Shown in pieces: positions 23,795-26,308 of a DNA stretch of 26,308 nt. The stretch is from assembly GCA_900539625.1 (NCBI GenBank), contig UQCW01000039.1, forward strand, positions 1-26,308. Reading direction: 5' to 3'. The DNA is from an uncultured Prevotella sp. (lineage in GTDB: Bacteria; Bacteroidota; Bacteroidia; Bacteroidales; Bacteroidaceae). Below the pieces are notes generated by a model. That model ran no database searches. It was given only the letters and a program-made list of their open reading frames with translations, and was not told where the DNA came from. Numbering within the stretch: the first letter of the stretch is position 1; each line of letters opens with the position of its first letter. The position numbers were made by a program, and so were the translations under genes.

Positions 23795-23978
23795 TAATGG
23801 TAAAAAGATAACTTGACCAATTTCGTGGAGTAGGAATAAGAAGTTATTTCTTATGCCCTGTCTTTTTGCCGTTTTTGAAATTTGTCATCGGTCACATAGC
23901 CCGCTATGCTCCCTCTTCCAAATTCCCAAACCAACAAAAATATAGGTCAAAATTGGTCAACTTATTCTTTCACCATTA
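23795..23978 (+). mobile_element. MITE-like palindromic element (copy D)
   Basis: The arms read TAATGGTAAAAAGATAACTT at 23795 and, on the complement from 23978, TAATGGTGAAAGAATAAGTT; both continue into GACCAATTT. The core hairpin CATAGCCCGCTATG is at 23895-23908, preceded by CGGTCA and followed by CTCCCTCTTCC, nearly as in copies B and C. An inner GAAATTTG / CAAATTC pair is also present. The size (184 bp) is close to the other copies, though the ends are the most divergent. It lies between purA and the downstream membrane-enzyme gene. The remaining stretch to 24173 holds no supported gene. Confidence 0.72.
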
Positions 23979-24173
23979 TCTGATTATCAATGATGGGCGT
24001 ATGGCTGTTTCCAGCATGTGCTCACCATCGGGCAAAGATATGTTTTTTTTTTCGATTAGGCTTCATGTCGCGCCGATAAAATGGAGGATAACGGCTCGTT
24101 GGCTGAAAATATGCTTCATGGTAGGGGCGGACAGGGCTTTTTCGCAGTTGCAAGTGGCAAAACCTCCGTCGCC

Positions 24174-25943
24174 TCAGTCGTAGCGTCGTCCGTTTTGCAG
24201 GATGCGGTGGCGCGGCGCCTGGTAGTGGTCGTTGATGACACTGCGTTGCGGCTTGAAATGGCGCGACGAAACGCCCAGGATGTCGAAAATCATCTGCGGC
24301 AGATCGTCGCTCATGAAGCGGCGGTCGGTGGCTGCGGCGAGACGGCGGCAGACGTCGGGGTGCAGCGCCCGATAGCGCGGCGTTAGGTACACCAGCAGCG
24401 GGATGTCGAGCTGGCACGGAAGTGCTTCCGCAACGTCTGTCGCGAGGTCCGTGCGGCTGTATTGCCGACGGAAGTTGTGTACCTCCTCTCCGTGGTCAGA
24501 AAGGTATATCACGATGGCGTTGCGGTGGTCGAAGAGGCGGATGATGCTGTCGACAACCATGTCGTTGTAGGCCGTGGCGTTTAGGTAGGCGGCCACTTCT
24601 TCGCGTTGCGCCTTGTTGAGCGTTTCTTTCGAATTGGGGCGCATGGCATAGTGTTTCTCCACGTCCTCCGCCTTGAAGCGGGAGAAACCTTCGGGATAGC
24701 GGTCGCGGCAATAAGTGTGTTGCCCGAAGAGATGGAAGATGCAAAAATTGCGGTTGGGGCGTTCCAGCGTCTGCCGTTGTCGGGCGAAATCGTTGACGAG
24801 CTCAAGGTCGTAGGCAAATTTCTGGTTGTTGCGGTGGTCGAAGATATAAGGCTCAATGCCTGGGTGGTTGACAAAGCCCATCGACGCGTCCCATTGGCCG
24901 AGGTTGTCGTTGGGGGCAAACTGATTACTGAAGTAGACAACGTTGAAGCCGCAAGAGCGTAGGATGGTGGGGAAGAGCGGTTGGTCGCACCAGGAAATCC
25001 CTTTTTTCTTGTCGGCAACCGAAGCCATGGAAAGAAAATATTTGAGGTTTTGCGTGGTGCCGTTGTCTGAAGAAATTACATCGTTGAAAACAAATAGTTT
25101 TCCTTTTTCCGTTCCCGCTGGTCCCTCGCCCTCTTCCAATCGTTTGGCAAGGAGCGGGTTTGTGTTGTATTTGCCGTCGTAGAGATTGCTGAAATGCTTG
25201 TTGAACGATTCGCCGATGATGAGCACCACGTCGGCCTCGCGTTCCTGACAACTCGGCCGTTCCCGATATTGCTTCTGTACGTCGGCACATCGTTCAAATT
25301 CCTTTTTAAATTCCCCATATTTCAAATGCGACTGCCAGAGGTTCCAAAGGGCGTTGCGTTTGACGGGCGTGTGCAGCTTTGCCGCCAAATCGTAATTGCG
25401 GTCGGCATCTGTGCTGAAAAACAGGGCGTTGACACCAACCATAGCCACAGCACCCGCCAACGCCACTTTCTTCCAACGGCTTTTTGGAAAAAGCGGCAGT
25501 TGCGCAACGCGGCGTTGCAGCCACCCTTCCCAAAACAAAACCACGACCGTTCCCAGCAGCAATGCCAATGTGTGCCAGTCAAACAGAAAGGCCGACAGAA
25601 AACTCTGCGCCTCCTCCTTATTGGTCTCATGTAGGAATTGCAGCGTGAAAGCATCCCAATGGCGATGGAATTTCATGACGAGGAAAATGGTGGAGAAGGC
25701 GTAGAGGCCAACGGCAAGATGCCCGGCGGCGTGAATGACGCGCCCCCATTTCCTCCCGGCCATAGCTGCCATTGCGCAGAGCATCCAGGCACATACGGCA
25801 TAGAAAACAATGTTGAAAGACAGCGATACGATGGGTTCCCACCAATGGTTCGCCACAAGTTGCAGCACTTCTGTCACCATCATCATGATGACGTAGGTCG
25901 TGAGTGTTACTATGCTGAATTTGAGTTGAGAACGTTGTTTCAT
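24174..25943 (-). CDS. Phosphoethanolamine-transferase-like membrane enzyme (sulfatase superfamily)
   Basis: This 589-residue protein has about five N-terminal transmembrane helices (within residues 10-175) and a periplasmic alkaline-phosphatase-fold domain (about 235-540). Metal and catalytic positions are visible: IIGESFNKHFSNLYDG (243-257), with Glu245 and Ser246 in the place of the usual Thr nucleophile, then HLFGQHTY (His404, His409) and LSDHGEEVHNF (Asp483, His484). The architecture is that of EptA/CptA-type transferases, which move phosphoethanolamine from phosphatidylethanolamine to lipid A, core sugars or other surface glycans. A Ser nucleophile resembles the CptA branch. The acceptor is unknown; other group transfers in this superfamily are possible. 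Confidence 0.88.
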   Translation of the reverse strand: MKQRSQLKFSIVTLTTYVIMMMVTEVLQLVANHWWEPIVSLSFNIVFYAVCAWMLCAMAAMAGRKWGRVIHAAGHLAVGLYAFSTIFLVMKFHRHWDAFTLQFLHETNKEEAQSFLSAFLFDWHTLALLLGTVVVLFWEGWLQRRVAQLPLFPKSRWKKVALAGAVAMVGVNALFFSTDADRNYDLAAKLHTPVKRNALWNLWQSHLKYGEFKKEFERCADVQKQYRERPSCQEREADVVLIIGESFNKHFSNLYDGKYNTNPLLAKRLEEGEGPAGTEKGKLFVFNDVISSDNGTTQNLKYFLSMASVADKKKGISWCDQPLFPTILRSCGFNVVYFSNQFAPNDNLGQWDASMGFVNHPGIEPYIFDHRNNQKFAYDLELVNDFARQRQTLERPNRNFCIFHLFGQHTYCRDRYPEGFSRFKAEDVEKHYAMRPNSKETLNKAQREEVAAYLNATAYNDMVVDSIIRLFDHRNAIVIYLSDHGEEVHNFRRQYSRTDLATDVAEALPCQLDIPLLVYLTPRYRALHPDVCRRLAAATDRRFMSDDLPQMIFDILGVSSRHFKPQRSVINDHYQAPRHRILQNGRRYD

Positions 25944-25960
25944 AGAAGGGTTAAATGATG

Positions 25961-25999
25961 TTTGATTGGATGGTCAGCGCATTTGATTGGATGGTCAGC
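25961..25999. repeat. Two direct copies of an 18-bp sequence, period 21
   Basis: TTTGATTGGATGGTCAGC occurs at 25961-25978 and again, identical, at 25982-25999. It lies 18 bp upstream of the start codon of the membrane-enzyme gene on the minus strand, so it falls in that gene's likely promoter or leader region. Confidence 0.85.
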
Positions 26000-26028
26000 C
26001 CAGGCTCTGGGGCTTCGCCATGATGAAG

Positions 26029-26066
26029 AGGGCGCTGCCTTGCATGGCAGGCCAAAGCGCTGCCCT
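26029..26066. repeat. Intergenic GC-rich hairpin
   Basis: CTGCC (26035-26039) pairs with GGCAG (26046-26050), and the outer AGGGCG resembles the complement of CGCTGCCCT (26058-26066). No T-run follows. Function is unknown. Confidence 0.35.
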
Positions 26067-26130
26067 TGAAATTATGGGTGGGCACAGTTCACAACACCCC
26101 GCCTTTTCGTTCCCTATGCTTGTCGGCGTC

Positions 26131-26218
26131 TCTGCTCCCAGCGGCGAGCGCGTCTGCTCCCAGATTCGGTCGTGTCTGCTCCCAGATTCGGATGCGTCTG
26201 CTCCCAGATTCGCTGACA
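26131..26218. repeat. Four-copy 22-bp tandem repeat
   Basis: TCTGCTCCCAG occurs at 26131, 26153, 26175 and 26197, exactly 22 bp apart. Copies two to four also share ATTCG after it. There are no unique spacers, so it is not a CRISPR array. It lies in a 365-base gene-free stretch at the window end. Confidence 0.85.
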
Positions 26219-26266
26219 AGGATAGGGGAAGCAGGGCCGACGCATTACTCTATGGCATCAATTTAG

Positions 26267-26306
26267 CAAGGAAAGAGCTGTCCCATCCTGCTCTCTTTCT
26301 TTTTGC
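26267..26306 (+). terminator. Possible terminator at window end
   Basis: GAAAGAGC (about 26271-26278) can pair with GCTCTCTTTC with a small bulge, followed by TTTTT. No plus-strand gene in the window ends nearby, so the call is weak. Confidence 0.25.
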
Positions 26307-26308
26307 TT

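Noticed and set aside
24033..24040. TATCTTTG on the minus strand as purA promoter
   Set aside because: It is about 270 bases upstream of purA with a MITE-like element between and no -33 box, so the assignment is too uncertain.
26131..26218. Possible CRISPR array
   Set aside because: Units are contiguous 22-bp tandem copies without unique spacers, and there is no cas gene in the window.

Overview
The window looks like chromosomal DNA of a Bacteroidales bacterium, most probably a member of Prevotellaceae. The signs are promoter-like TAnnTTTG boxes, weak ribosome binding sites, two TonB-receptor-like outer-membrane barrels, a C10 (streptopain/interpain-type) protease, a GH88/DUF4861 pair, and C-terminal tails that resemble Bacteroidetes sorting domains. 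The placement comes from gene content and motifs only; there is no rRNA or other marker here. I see no tRNA, rRNA or CRISPR array.

Layout. Bases 1-677 carry no gene. They hold two strong hairpins, a 22-bp tandem repeat enclosed by an 18-bp inverted repeat, a possible promoter and a decayed MITE-like element. An outer-membrane beta-barrel gene (678-3476) and a YugP-type membrane zinc peptidase (3888-4568) follow, each with an intrinsic terminator. Next comes an AT-rich type IV toxin-antitoxin operon of the AbiE kind (5012-6614), with two matched inverted-repeat operators in front. A well preserved 192-bp MITE-like element separates it from a secreted protein of unknown function (7043-8455).

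On the minus strand, 13346 to 8600 reads radical SAM/SPASM maturase, a small Cys-rich peptide with a double-glycine leader, then a second outer-membrane barrel that is a paralog of the first. This is a candidate RiPP (ribosomally made, post-translationally modified peptide) locus and the most interesting biology in the window. An AT-rich islet gene of unknown function (13884-14657) sits between its own promoter and a bidirectional terminator.

From 20705 down to 14786 (minus strand) lie a secreted C10 cysteine protease, an M20 metallopeptidase, a GH88 unsaturated uronyl hydrolase and a DUF4861 protein. The spacing is tight enough for co-transcription of at least the last two. Envelope and housekeeping genes close the window: cardiolipin synthase (20815-22275), adenylosuccinate synthase purA (22493-23767, with a very strong terminator) and a phosphoethanolamine-transferase-like membrane enzyme (24174-25943). 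The last 365 bases have no gene but contain two short tandem repeats.

The structural surprise is a family of about 180-210 bp palindromic elements (459-666, 6727-6918, 11546-11728, 23795-23978). They share a terminal TAAGTAGGT-like motif and a central hairpin of the form CxxxGCCCGCxxxG whose stem bases covary between copies. All four lie upstream of a gene. Two of them end 11-12 bp before the start codons of the two paralogous barrel genes, in opposite orientations.
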